Below are positions 34,380 to 43,483 of a stretch of 64,000 bases of DNA, piece by piece (the first letter of the stretch is position 1; each line of letters opens with the position of its first letter). A model generated the notes under the pieces. That model searched no databases, was not told where the DNA came from, and was given only the letters and a program-made list of their open reading frames with translations. Origin of the DNA: an uncultured Clostridia bacterium (lineage in GTDB: Bacteria > Bacillota > Clostridia > Christensenellales > CAG-314); NCBI GenBank assembly GCA_934230325.1, contig CAKQEP010000001.1, positions 1 through 64,000 of the forward strand, in the 5' to 3' direction. Made by a program: the position numbers and the translations under genes.

Positions 34380-37007
34380 ATGGCAGAAAAAAACAGTGCG
34401 TTATCTCCCATGATGGAAAAATATAGCGCGACAAAAAACAACTACCGCGATTGTATTTTAATGTACCGATTAGGCGATTTTTACGAAATGTTTTTTGACG
34501 ACGCGATAGAAGCGAGCAAAATTCTCGGCATCACTTTGACGGGGCGCAGTTGCGGCAACGGAGAACGCGCACCTATGTGCGGCGTGCCGTATCACGCCGT
34601 TGATACGTATGTCGCAAAATTAGTAAACGAAGGCAAAAAAGTTGCTATTTGCGAGCAAATGGAAGATTCCGCAACTGCAAAAGACCTTGTACGTCGTGAT
34701 GTAGTGAGAGTTATTACTGCCGGCACAGCGATAGAAAACGATATAATTCAAGAAACAAAAAACAACTATCTGATGAGTTTTTTTGCCGATAAAAATACGT
34801 CGGGGATAGGCGTTTGCGATATATCGACCGGAGATTTTTTTACGACGGAAATTGCAACAAAAAATATGGACAAGATAGAGGAGTTTATTCTTGCATTTAA
34901 ACCGTCGGAAATAATATGCAATGCTTTTGCTCTGCCTTTCAACAAATCAAGCAGATTAGTTGCTTCTCGCACGATACCCGCCATGACAGAATATTATGAC
35001 TGGACGTTTGCAAATTATAAAGCGACGGAAACAATCTGCACGCAATACGGCGTAAAAACACTCAAAGGTTTTGGTTTGGAAAAATATTCTTGTGCAGTAA
35101 ACGCTTGCGGCGCGCTTATCTTATATCTAAAGGAAACACAAAAACGCGCTTTACCTCATCTCAAACCGATAAAAATAGTAGAAGACAACGAATATATGTC
35201 CATAGACTTAAGCACCCGCAGAAGTTTGGAGTTGACGGCAAACACTCGCGACAACTCAAAATACGGCAGTTTGCTTTGGTTGTTGGACAAAACGCGCACG
35301 AGCATGGGCGCGAGAAAACTAAACTCTTGGGTAAACAGACCTTTGCAAAACTCTAAAGAAATCAAACTTAGGTTGGATGCGGTGGAGGAATTGACCAAAG
35401 ATTATGTTTTGCGCGAGTGTATTTTTGACACGCTTAGCGGCATAAAGGATTTGGAAAGACTCGTAACAAAAGTAGCATACAAAACAGCCGTTCCTCGTGA
35501 TTTGCTTGCGATAGGTGAAACATTAAAACGATTGCCAACCATATATGACTACCTTAATAAGTCAAAATGTGCGTTATTACGTAATACTATGTCTAATATA
35601 GTAGTATTAAACGACCTTGCAGACGAAATTTTAAACGCAATAACGGACAAAATGACCGATTACGAAAAAACCAAAACTTCAAATGATTACATCAAGGACG
35701 GTTATGACGCCAAACTCGACGAATATCGCAACATAAAACGTAATACGACCGCATATTTAAGAGAGTTGACCCAAAGAGAAATACTCAATACGGGCATAAA
35801 AAATCTCAAATTAGGCAACAACAGAGTTTTTGGTTATTATTTTGAAACGACAAATCAATATAAAGATATTATTCCGCCCTCATATATTCGTAGGCAGTCG
35901 TTGGCTAACGGAGAAAGATTTGTAACGGAAGAATTGAAAGTCGCAGAAGAAAAAATAATCAATGCGGAGGATTATTGCGACAAAATTCAGGCAGAATTAT
36001 ATCGTAATCTTTGCGGTAAAGTTCTTAAAAAAACGCAGGAAATTCAAACTACCGCAAATGCGCTTGCCATAATCGACGCTCTTATCGCTTTGTCTAAAGT
36101 TGCAGTACAAAACAATTACGTCAAGCCGCGCGTTATGCCCCAAACCGCAAATCTCGTCATAAAAGAAGGTAGACACCCCATAGTAGAAAAATTTCTTAAA
36201 AACGAGATTTTTATTGCTAACGATATCGATATAAATACTTCCGACAAACGCACAATGATAATTACCGGTCCTAATATGGCGGGCAAAAGCACATATATGA
36301 GGCAAATCGCTCTGATTGTCATAATGGCGCATATAGGTTCGTTTGTTCCGGCAAAATTTGCAGAAATTCCTTTGACGGACAAAATTTTTACGCGAGTCGG
36401 CGCAAGCGACGAAATATCGATGCATCAAAGCACTTTTATGGTAGAAATGACGGAAGTCGCTTACATATTAAACAACGCCACGCAAAACAGCCTTATTTTG
36501 CTTGACGAAGTCGGGCGCGGCACGGCTACTTTTGACGGACTCAGTATTGCTTGGGCGGTTATTGAGTATATTACAAAAAATATCCGTGCAAAAACTTTGT
36601 TTGCCACTCATTATCACGAACTTACAGAACTCGAAGGCCGTCTTGACGGCGTTACAAACTTTAAGGTTGCGGTAAAGGAAGTAAACGGCAGTATCGTTTT
36701 ACTTCACAAAATCACAAAAGGCGGTACGGCAAAAAGTTTTGGCATAGAAGTTGCAAAACTTGCGGGTGTTCCGGAAGAAGTCACCGATAGGGCAAAATTC
36801 GTGTTGAAACAGTTGGAAAAATCCGACGTCAACAAAAACGTATTTGAAATCGAAGACGATATGGAGTTTGTTAAAAAGCAGGAAAAAATGACAGCCAAAG
36901 CAATTAAAATGTACAACGAAATTCGCCAACTCAACATTAACAATTGCACGCCGTTGGTTGCGTTTGATATTCTTTCTCAACTCATTACAGAAACAAAGGA
37001 GAACTAA
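34380..37007 (+). CDS. mutS: DNA mismatch repair protein MutS
   Basis: An 875-residue mismatch-recognition ATPase. The N-terminal mismatch-binding domain has the Phe-x-Glu motif (GDFYEMFFDDA); connector, core and clamp domains follow; the ATPase has Walker A GPNMAGKS, Walker B LILLDEVGRGT and the C-terminal HTH region. GAGGAG lies 9 bases upstream of the ATG. It contains one perfect copy of the dispersed 19-bp palindrome (35585-35603). Confidence 0.97.
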   Translation: MAEKNSALSPMMEKYSATKNNYRDCILMYRLGDFYEMFFDDAIEASKILGITLTGRSCGNGERAPMCGVPYHAVDTYVAKLVNEGKKVAICEQMEDSATAKDLVRRDVVRVITAGTAIENDIIQETKNNYLMSFFADKNTSGIGVCDISTGDFFTTEIATKNMDKIEEFILAFKPSEIICNAFALPFNKSSRLVASRTIPAMTEYYDWTFANYKATETICTQYGVKTLKGFGLEKYSCAVNACGALILYLKETQKRALPHLKPIKIVEDNEYMSIDLSTRRSLELTANTRDNSKYGSLLWLLDKTRTSMGARKLNSWVNRPLQNSKEIKLRLDAVEELTKDYVLRECIFDTLSGIKDLERLVTKVAYKTAVPRDLLAIGETLKRLPTIYDYLNKSKCALLRNTMSNIVVLNDLADEILNAITDKMTDYEKTKTSNDYIKDGYDAKLDEYRNIKRNTTAYLRELTQREILNTGIKNLKLGNNRVFGYYFETTNQYKDIIPPSYIRRQSLANGERFVTEELKVAEEKIINAEDYCDKIQAELYRNLCGKVLKKTQEIQTTANALAIIDALIALSKVAVQNNYVKPRVMPQTANLVIKEGRHPIVEKFLKNEIFIANDIDINTSDKRTMIITGPNMAGKSTYMRQIALIVIMAHIGSFVPAKFAEIPLTDKIFTRVGASDEISMHQSTFMVEMTEVAYILNNATQNSLILLDEVGRGTATFDGLSIAWAVIEYITKNIRAKTLFATHYHELTELEGRLDGVTNFKVAVKEVNGSIVLLHKITKGGTAKSFGIEVAKLAGVPEEVTDRAKFVLKQLEKSDVNKNVFEIEDDMEFVKKQEKMTAKAIKMYNEIRQLNINNCTPLVAFDILSQLITETKEN
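35585..35603. repeat. Dispersed 19-bp palindrome, copy in mutS
   Basis: TACTAT-GTCTAAT-ATAGTA, perfect 6-bp arms and 7-base centre, within mutS. Confidence 0.6.
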
Positions 37008-37009
37008 CA

Positions 37010-39091
37010 ATGTCCCACATAAATATATTGCCAAAAACCATATATTCAAAAATTGCGGCGGGAGAAGTCATAGAAAGACCTGCGTCCGTAGTCAAGGAAT
37101 TAGTAGAAAACAGTATAGATGCGGGCGCTCGCAATATCGGCATATACGTTAACGGCGGCGGTATCGACAGTATAGCCGTTATTGACGATGGGTGCGGAAT
37201 ATACAACGACGAGTTGGAATGCGCTTTTCGCGCGCACACGACGAGCAAGCTATCCAAAGCGGACGATTTGTTAGAAATCAAAACGCTCGGATTTAGAGGG
37301 GAAGCGCTTGCGTCCATTGCTGCGGTCAGTCAATTAACCGTTTGGTCAAAATGTAAAGACGAGGAGTTGGGCGGCAAAATTCTGCTTATCGGCGGGGATT
37401 GTTTAAGAAAAGAATTGCTTCCGGCAGAAAAATCCGGCACAAAAATAGAAATCACCAAATTGTTTTACAATATGCCGCAAAAACTTAAATTTTTAAAAAG
37501 ACCGAGTAGTGAAGCGGCAGAAATCACAAATCTGATAGCAAAATTCATACTTTCTAATCCTTACATATCCTTTAAATACGTACTCGACGATCAGGATATA
37601 TACTACACGAGAGGTACTTCTTTAAGGGAGGCGTTTTTTTCAATATACGGCAAAGCGGTTTTGGACAATTCTTTTGAGTTGGATTCATCTTATAAAGACG
37701 TAAGCGTGTCGGGGATAGTGTGTCGTCCGTCGATACTAAAACCAAACACCACTTGTCAAACCATCGTCGTAAATGGCAGAATTGTAAAAGACGATACGAT
37801 TAGTTTTGCCGTAAAAAATGCATTTTCGGGCTTTACGATGACGAGAGAGTATCCTATATATTGTCTTTTTATTGATTTGCCTGCCGACCAAATAGACGCA
37901 AACGTACATCCTAACAAGTTGGAGGTCAAGTATCAAAATCGCGAGGACGTATACAGGGGCGTTTATCACCCGATAAGAAAAGAACTGACGGAAAACAAAA
38001 TCAAACTCACTGCTCAAGACGTAGTGAACAATTCTATTGACGATTTATCAAAATACGCCGAAGGCATACAAACCGATATTAACGATATAGAAGTACCTGA
38101 CCTCAACAAAATTCCCAAAGAAAAAGCTTCAAACATTGAGGAAACTTCTGACGCAAACAGAACTTTTGGCGATTTAACGAGTATGCCGCTAAAAGGAATT
38201 TCTAATCCTCACGTAAAAAAGAGGATAGAAATACAAGATTTGCCTTTTAATAAACCTCCCGTTGTTGGCTTGGGCGAAAAAAAGCTTGCCAACATGGACG
38301 AAAAGTTTTATAAGCGCGCAGAAGATACCGATATTATAGAAGGTCGACAAGAGTCTGAGTACGCAAAGGAAAATCATACTTGCGGCGTCGAGTGCCGTCC
38401 GGAAAGATACACTTCCGTCCCGATAAACGTCGTAAATGAATTTGACGGCGGAAATACTCTCACCGAAGAAGAAAAAGATATTATTCTCGATGCGGAAACA
38501 GAAAAAGTCACTTCTTTTTCTTCCTGTACCACACTGGGAACGATATTCGATTGTTACATAATAGCGCAAACGGAAAACAAAAAAGCAATTCTTATTATCG
38601 ACAAGCACGCCGCGCACGAAAGAATTTTGTACGACAGATATATGTATGCGTTAGAGCATGGTCCTGTCGCGGTTCAGACTTGCGTTTTTCCTACGGAATT
38701 TAATCTCACGCCGGAACAAATCGATTTTATCGAATCCATCAAAGATAAGCTTATGACTTTCGGGTTTGATATAGAAATCGACCAAAAAGATAAACTCGTA
38801 GTTAAAGGTTGGCCTGCAGGCTTTTATAAATATGACCTTAACTTCTTTTTCAACAGTCTGATGTCAGAAAACGAGTACAGTTTTGACATCGAAAATATCA
38901 ACAAATATTATATCGCAAAAAAGGCTTGCCGCGCCGCAATAAGAGGCGGTCAAACGCTTAACTTGCTCGATATAAAGTATTTGTTTGAAAGACTCGACGA
39001 AAATCGAAATCTCAAATGTCCGCACGGCAGACCTATCGTTTTTGCGATAAAAAAATCGGCGTTTGACAGGTTGTTTAAAAGAGAGGTTTGA
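37010..39091 (+). CDS. mutL: DNA mismatch repair protein MutL
   Basis: A 693-residue GHKL ATPase and endonuclease. N-terminal motifs: ERPASVVKELVENSIDAG, DDGCGI, TLGFRGEALASI. The C-terminal nuclease motif DQHAxxERxxYE appears as DKHAAHERILYD, with Gln to Lys and the last Glu to Asp, while ACRAAIRGG and CPHGRPIV are kept. Nicking activity is probable; these substitutions are conservative or common. It starts 2 bases after mutS with AAGGAG. Confidence 0.95.
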   Translation: MSHINILPKTIYSKIAAGEVIERPASVVKELVENSIDAGARNIGIYVNGGGIDSIAVIDDGCGIYNDELECAFRAHTTSKLSKADDLLEIKTLGFRGEALASIAAVSQLTVWSKCKDEELGGKILLIGGDCLRKELLPAEKSGTKIEITKLFYNMPQKLKFLKRPSSEAAEITNLIAKFILSNPYISFKYVLDDQDIYYTRGTSLREAFFSIYGKAVLDNSFELDSSYKDVSVSGIVCRPSILKPNTTCQTIVVNGRIVKDDTISFAVKNAFSGFTMTREYPIYCLFIDLPADQIDANVHPNKLEVKYQNREDVYRGVYHPIRKELTENKIKLTAQDVVNNSIDDLSKYAEGIQTDINDIEVPDLNKIPKEKASNIEETSDANRTFGDLTSMPLKGISNPHVKKRIEIQDLPFNKPPVVGLGEKKLANMDEKFYKRAEDTDIIEGRQESEYAKENHTCGVECRPERYTSVPINVVNEFDGGNTLTEEEKDIILDAETEKVTSFSSCTTLGTIFDCYIIAQTENKKAILIIDKHAAHERILYDRYMYALEHGPVAVQTCVFPTEFNLTPEQIDFIESIKDKLMTFGFDIEIDQKDKLVVKGWPAGFYKYDLNFFFNSLMSENEYSFDIENINKYYIAKKACRAAIRGGQTLNLLDIKYLFERLDENRNLKCPHGRPIVFAIKKSAFDRLFKREV

Positions 39092-40033
39092 TTGCGTGAT
39101 TTTCGCTCGCAAAAGTCTTTTATGAACGGCAAGATTCTTTGTATAGCAGGCGCAACGGGCGTCGGCAAAAGCAAAATAGCAATAGAAACGGCAAAAGCAA
39201 TCGGCGGAGAGATTATTTCCGCTGATTCTATGCAGATTTATAAAGGGTTGGATATCGGCACTGCAAAAATTACACAAGAAGAAACAAACGGAATAAAACA
39301 CTATATGCTCGATATTCTCTCGCCCGACGACAAATTCAGCGGATTTGAGTTTGCCGAAACCGCATCAGATATAATAAAACAGTTGTTTTCAAAAAACGTT
39401 TATCCGATAGTCGTTGGCGGTACGGGATTTTATTTTGACAGCCTATTGTACCCGCCGACCTATACCGATACGAATAAAGATAGTATTAGAGCAAAACTTT
39501 TGGTTCAGGCGGAAGAATATGGAGCGGATTACGTTTATGATTTGCTAAAAAGCGTCGATAAAGAATCTGCGGAAAAAATACACAAAAACAATATTGTCAG
39601 AGTCGTGCGCGCATTAGAAATATATTATTCGACAGGCAAAAAAAAATCAGAACTGCCCTTACCGACAAACAAAAAATTCGATGCCGATATCATCGTTTTG
39701 ACTACAGATAGAAATACTCTTTACGACAGAATTGACGATAGGGTAGACAAAATGGTAAACGACGGACTTTTTGACGAAGTAAAAGATTTGTATCAAAAAT
39801 TCGGTAGAGATTGTTTATGCTTTTCGGCAATCGGATACAAAGAAATTTTAGATTATTTTGACGGAAAAACAACCAAAGAAGAATCTTCTGCCGCAATCAA
39901 ACTAAACTCTCGACACTATGCAAAAAGACAAATATCTTATTTTAAACGGTTTAAAGACGCAATATGGATTGACGTTGATTATGACTTTCCTCAACGGACC
40001 GTTGACAAAATTTTAGAGGCAATAAATTTATGA
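39092..40033 (+). CDS. miaA: tRNA dimethylallyltransferase MiaA
   Basis: A ~313-residue enzyme adding the dimethylallyl group to A37 of UNN-reading tRNAs. P-loop GATGVGKSK, SADSMQIYKGLDIGTAK, FSGFEFAE, and VGGTGFYFDSL match the family. The start is uncertain: TTG at 39092 follows GAGAGG and the mutL stop directly, but gives 10 residues more than usual; the ATG at 39122 matches the family N-terminus but has no ribosome binding site. It overlaps ynbB by 4 bases. Confidence 0.94.
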   Translation: MRDFRSQKSFMNGKILCIAGATGVGKSKIAIETAKAIGGEIISADSMQIYKGLDIGTAKITQEETNGIKHYMLDILSPDDKFSGFEFAETASDIIKQLFSKNVYPIVVGGTGFYFDSLLYPPTYTDTNKDSIRAKLLVQAEEYGADYVYDLLKSVDKESAEKIHKNNIVRVVRALEIYYSTGKKKSELPLPTNKKFDADIIVLTTDRNTLYDRIDDRVDKMVNDGLFDEVKDLYQKFGRDCLCFSAIGYKEILDYFDGKTTKEESSAAIKLNSRHYAKRQISYFKRFKDAIWIDVDYDFPQRTVDKILEAINL

Positions 40034-41253
40034 ACGACAAACAAATAGAAGATTTGATTTTATCCGTAGAGAAGGAACTTGAAAATGATTTTTATTTTCA
40101 AGAAAAAATTGCTTTAATCAATCAAAAAAAGGTTATGAATGCCTTTTTTAACAATAAAGTTGCATTAAGGCACTTCGCGCCTTCGGAAGGATATGGTTAC
40201 GACGATATAGGAAGGGACACGTTAAGCAAAATTTATGCGGAAATTTTTGAAACAGAAGCCGCTATTTTTAGCCCAAATATCGTTTCGGGCACTCACGCTT
40301 TGACTCTTGCGTTGTTTGGCGTATTGCGTCCTCGCGACAAAATGTTGAGTATATGTTCGCAGCCGTACGATACGTTACACGATACAATTTTAGGAAAAGG
40401 TATCGGGTCGTTAAAAGATTTCGATATCGGATACGACCAAATCGAATTAAAAAACGGCTGTATTGATTTTGATTCTTTGACAAAATATCTTTCTGCCGAA
40501 AAACCCAAACTGATATACGTTCAGCGTAGTCGTGGTTATGACTGGCGCGATGCTTTGAGTATTGAAAATATTAAGACAGTATGCGATACCGTAAAAAAAA
40601 TCTCGTCCGACACAATTATTATGGTGGATAACTGTTACGGAGAGTTTATTTATGAGCAAGAGCCGACGTCAGTAGGCGCAGATTTGTGCGTGGGTTCGCT
40701 TATTAAAAATATCGGCGGAGGACTTGCGCCTACCGGCGGATACATTGCCGGCAAAAAAAAGTTTATCGATTTGATAGCGAATAGAATGACGTCGCCATCA
40801 ATAGGTACGGAAGTAGGTAGTTATGCATACGGTTACCGCTTGTTTTATCAAGGATTGTTTGTTGCGCCGCACGTTGTATTGCAAGCAAAAAAATCCGCAA
40901 TGCTTTTTGGTGGAGTATTTCAAAAATTAGGGTATGATGTATTACCGCAAATACACCGCAATCCCAACGACATAATTTGCTCGATAAAGTTTAACGATAA
41001 GGAAAAACTTCTGCAATTTTGCAAAGATATTCAGTTTTGCTCGCCCGTAGATAGTTATTTGACGCCGCTACCGTGGGCAATGCCGGGTTACAATGACGAA
41101 GTAATTATGGCGGCAGGTTGTTTTGTAGGCGGCGCTTCGATAGAATTAAGTTGCGATTCTCCTATTCGTCCGCCGTATATCGCATATCTTCAAGGCGCAT
41201 TGACTTACGAACATGCAAAACTTGCTTTGATGCAGATACTAAAATCGTACTAA
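40030..41253 (+). CDS. ynbB: Methionine gamma-lyase-like PLP protein (YnbB / aluminium-resistance family)
   Basis: A 407-residue PLP-dependent enzyme of the Met_gamma_lyase family found after miaA/hfq in Firmicutes. The signatures LRHFAPSEGYGYDDIGRDTL and the PLP-lysine region SLIKNIGGGLAPTGGYIAG are clear. The exact reaction in this family is not established. hfq, often located between miaA and ynbB, is missing here; the two genes overlap by 4 bases. Confidence 0.9.
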   Translation: MNDKQIEDLILSVEKELENDFYFQEKIALINQKKVMNAFFNNKVALRHFAPSEGYGYDDIGRDTLSKIYAEIFETEAAIFSPNIVSGTHALTLALFGVLRPRDKMLSICSQPYDTLHDTILGKGIGSLKDFDIGYDQIELKNGCIDFDSLTKYLSAEKPKLIYVQRSRGYDWRDALSIENIKTVCDTVKKISSDTIIMVDNCYGEFIYEQEPTSVGADLCVGSLIKNIGGGLAPTGGYIAGKKKFIDLIANRMTSPSIGTEVGSYAYGYRLFYQGLFVAPHVVLQAKKSAMLFGGVFQKLGYDVLPQIHRNPNDIICSIKFNDKEKLLQFCKDIQFCSPVDSYLTPLPWAMPGYNDEVIMAAGCFVGGASIELSCDSPIRPPYIAYLQGALTYEHAKLALMQILKSY

Positions 41254-41334
41254 TCGGTATATGATTTTGCTTACGGTTTAAAGCAAATAAAGACGATATT
41301 ATGCGATTATAATCCAATTTTTGGCTAATTTATG

Positions 41335-41355
41335 CTACTATGTTTAAAATAGTAG
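41335..41355. terminator. Short hairpin between ynbB and the convergent recombinase
   Basis: CTACTAT/ATAGTAG (7 bp, 7-base loop), followed on the + strand by TCAATTTTT. It could terminate ynbB. It is also a perfect copy of the 19-bp palindrome repeated elsewhere in the window. Confidence 0.5.
41336..41354. repeat. Dispersed 19-bp palindrome, intergenic copy
   Basis: TACTAT-GTTTAAA-ATAGTA, between ynbB and the recombinase. Confidence 0.6.
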
Positions 41356-42432
41356 TCAATTTTTGTCGTCATCAGTATACAATTTTACATATTCAGCCGC
41401 TTTTTTTCTCGTATCTTCCGAAACGGCTGCGTAATGCTTTTTTGTTGTATTTACGTCTTTATGCCCTAAAACGTCGGCAACTATATAAATATCGCCTGTG
41501 CTGCGATATAATTCCGTACCGAAAGTGCTTCTGAGTTTGTGCGGCGTAATGCGTTTTAGCGGAGTTGCGATTTTCGCGTATTTTTTGACAATATTTTCTA
41601 CCGCGCGAGTAGTTATGCGTTGATTTTTAAGCGAAATAAACAATGCTTTTTGCGCCTGCGGAATATTGATATCTGCCGTTCGTTTGTCGTAATATTCCTG
41701 CACAAATTGCTTTATTTCGGGATTTATATACAAAATAACGCGATTTCCGCCTTTGCGAGTCACGACAAAATTGTTATTTTCAAAGTCAATATCGTCAATA
41801 TTTATCCCGACTAATTCGCTTACGCGAATTCCGGTCCCTAAAAGAAGGGAAACGATCGCCATATCGCGCGTTTTTGTTTTGTCGTGATAGCATTTTTGGT
41901 GGTTGCTTAAACCGTTTCCTGTTTCAACCGTATCCAAAAGTTCGTTTACTTCCTTGTGTTCGAGCCTGATAATTTCTTTGTCGTGAATTTTTGGAGAATC
42001 TACTTTTGTTGTGATGTCAAATCCGATAACGCCACGTTTGTAGAAGTATTTAAACAAGGATTTTATTGCGGAAAGTTTTCTTGCTTTACCACGTTCCGTA
42101 TTAGTCAATTCTTTGGAATGAGAGTTTTTTGTGTAATCGCTGACGTAACTCAAATAATATTCTATATCATATTGAGTTATTTTTTCCAAGTCGGTTACGG
42201 CAATATTTTTTGGCAAAATGTCTTTAAAATCGGCAACGTTTTGCGTTAAATAACCAAGAAAAGTACGCAAATCATATGCGTAATTCAATCGCGTAAGCGG
42301 AGACGTTTTTTGTTGTATTCCGACAAAAAATTCCTTACAAAAATCCGGCAAATCGTCATTTAATATGCCGTTAATTTTAATTTGGCAATCGTGCGCACGT
42401 TTTGCAAAATAGTCATCAGAGTATTTAGCCAT
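41356..42432 (-). CDS. Tyrosine recombinase (XerC/D-like)
   Basis: A 358-residue site-specific recombinase with a SAM-like core-binding domain (~25-140) and a catalytic domain with the full set R203 (GIRVSEL), K227, H298-KL-R301, H324 (LGHKD) and Y334 (HYAAV). It is ~50 residues longer than classic XerC/XerD, mostly at the N-terminus. No Shine-Dalgarno is present and the predicted transcription start is the A of the ATG. It stands at the point where + and minus gene blocks converge, beside a dif-like palindrome. It could be the chromosome-dimer recombinase or a domesticated integrase; no other mobile-element gene is near. Confidence 0.88.
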   Translation of the reverse strand: MAKYSDDYFAKRAHDCQIKINGILNDDLPDFCKEFFVGIQQKTSPLTRLNYAYDLRTFLGYLTQNVADFKDILPKNIAVTDLEKITQYDIEYYLSYVSDYTKNSHSKELTNTERGKARKLSAIKSLFKYFYKRGVIGFDITTKVDSPKIHDKEIIRLEHKEVNELLDTVETGNGLSNHQKCYHDKTKTRDMAIVSLLLGTGIRVSELVGINIDDIDFENNNFVVTRKGGNRVILYINPEIKQFVQEYYDKRTADINIPQAQKALFISLKNQRITTRAVENIVKKYAKIATPLKRITPHKLRSTFGTELYRSTGDIYIVADVLGHKDVNTTKKHYAAVSEDTRKKAAEYVKLYTDDDKN

Positions 42433-42438
42433 AATAAA

Positions 42439-42467
42439 ATAATAGCATAAATTTTATAAAATGTAAA
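42439..42467 (-). promoter_or_regulatory. Promoter giving a leaderless recombinase mRNA
   Basis: On the minus strand TTTACA (42467-42462), 17 bases, TATTAT (42444-42439). The +1 position expected 7 bases after the -10 hexamer is 42432, the first base of the ATG. Confidence 0.6.
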
Positions 42468-42812
42468 TATTTTTAAAATTTTTCTTCAAAACACGGGGTT
42501 TTCCGACCAAAAAATTTAACAAAAACGTTGTCGATTCTCATATGATGCAGATTTTAAATATGATTAAAATTTTTGGCTTAAATTATAATTTTAGATTTTA
42601 ATTTAGCAAATAATATGGTATAATCGGTATGAGTTAACAATAAAGCGTTGCAAACGGACACTCAAAAGACAATAATTGCACCTAATTAAAACATTAAACG
42701 GTAATCGGTTTATAACGTCCATAAAAATATTAAAACTACGATTTTTTCAAATAAAATAACAAAATTAACAGCATATTGTAGTTTAAATACGAAAAAAAGT
42801 AATTATTAATAC

Positions 42813-42848
42813 TATCACTTCGCAAAACCTGTATTTTGCGAAGTGATA
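42813..42848. other. Perfect palindrome with 6-bp spacer, candidate dif/Xer site
   Basis: Arms of 15 bp (42813-42827 and 42834-42848) are perfect inverted repeats around CCTGTA. The inner 11-6-11 core (42817-42844) has left arm ACTTCGCAAAA and right arm TTTTGCGAAGT. Compared from memory with Bacillus dif (ACTTCCTAGAA and TTATGTAAACT), 8 of 11 and 7 of 11 bases agree. It lacks a T-tract, but could still be a terminator stem; a related hairpin follows ispH at 60672. Confidence 0.45.
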
Positions 42849-43065
42849 TGAGGCTCAAATTTTTGTATTTTATAGTTGTTTTATCCCCTTTTTCTATTAA
42901 AATAACGCTCAAATCGTTATAAATTATAGCAATTATATTCCGATTTTTAATTTAATAATTATTAAAACTCGTTATACTTGCTTTGTTATAACAACTTTTT
43001 TGATTAAACTTTTTAGTTGTTTTTATGGATTGCGAAATAATGCGACGTTGTTTAATTTGCCTTTT

Positions 43066-43152
43066 GTAGTAAATATTGCTCTTGCAATGTCGTAGTTAAA
43101 TTAAATTAAGATATACAAATCTATAATAATGCGTAGTAAATATTGTTTTTGC
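43066..43152 (+). repeat. Pair of 20-base direct repeats
   Basis: Two copies (43066-43085 and 43133-43152) sharing GTAGTAAATATTG and TTGC, 18 of 20 bases identical, start 67 bases apart downstream of the orphan gene. Function unknown; possibly protein-binding sites or a remnant duplication. Confidence 0.5.
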
Positions 43153-43204
43153 CGCGCATCATTATCGAATATTTTGTTATGTAGTTGTACGTATCGACTG
43201 TATT

Positions 43205-43441
43205 TTAATCAATTACTTCAATACAAGCGATAGTTTCTGCCTTTACGTACACGCATTTATCTTTTTTGCCATCGGGAAAAACAAATACTTCTAAAGGTAT
43301 TTTGTTTCCTTCGCTGTCAAACGTGCATATAACTCCGGAATATTGTCCGTTTACTACATTTCCGTTTATTTGAGTAACTCTCAAATTTCTTACGATTCCG
43401 CGTCCTTCTGTAATTTCGTTTATTCTTTTTAGTACGTCCAT
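43205..43441 (-). CDS. Small orphan protein downstream of thiI
   Basis: A 78-residue protein that I do not recognise. AGGAGT lies 5 bases before the ATG, which supports translation. The sequence has a charged helical start (DVLKRINEI) followed by alternating hydrophobic residues suggesting four or five beta-strands (IVRNLRVTQI, QYSGVICTFD, PLEVFVFPDG, CVYVKAETIACIEVI), so a small beta-barrel is plausible. It is not Veg. It ends the pheS-to-thiI gene chain 42 bases after thiI and may be co-transcribed. Confidence 0.65.
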   Translation of the reverse strand: MDVLKRINEITEGRGIVRNLRVTQINGNVVNGQYSGVICTFDSEGNKIPLEVFVFPDGKKDKCVYVKAETIACIEVID

Positions 43442-43483
43442 TTCTACTCCTGTTGTAATTTTTTTGTTTTAATATATCTATGA

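Larger units (their letters stand above)
42433..43204. other. 772-base gene-free AT-rich region
   Basis: No open frame longer than about 20 codons with a ribosome binding site is visible. Contents: the recombinase promoter; an isolated TATAAT with upstream TATGG near 42620 that might start a non-coding RNA; the perfect 15-bp palindrome at 42813-42848; and a 20-base direct repeat at 43066-43085 and 43133-43152. Most of the rest is A/T-rich sequence without clear structure. Confidence 0.6.

Noticed and set aside
41356..42432. Integrase of a mobile element
   Set aside because: No excisionase, attachment-site duplication at a tRNA, cargo genes or composition change is seen nearby. A chromosomal Xer-type role is at least as likely.
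42813..42848. Simple intrinsic terminator
   Set aside because: There is no T-tract on either side and no gene ends within ~350 bases, so I kept it as a possible recombination site while noting that it might still be a terminator.
42600..42850. Non-coding RNA such as 6S RNA or tmRNA
   Set aside because: A TATAAT box and a downstream hairpin exist, but I could not find the extended pairing of 6S RNA or tmRNA landmarks such as a tRNA-like end.
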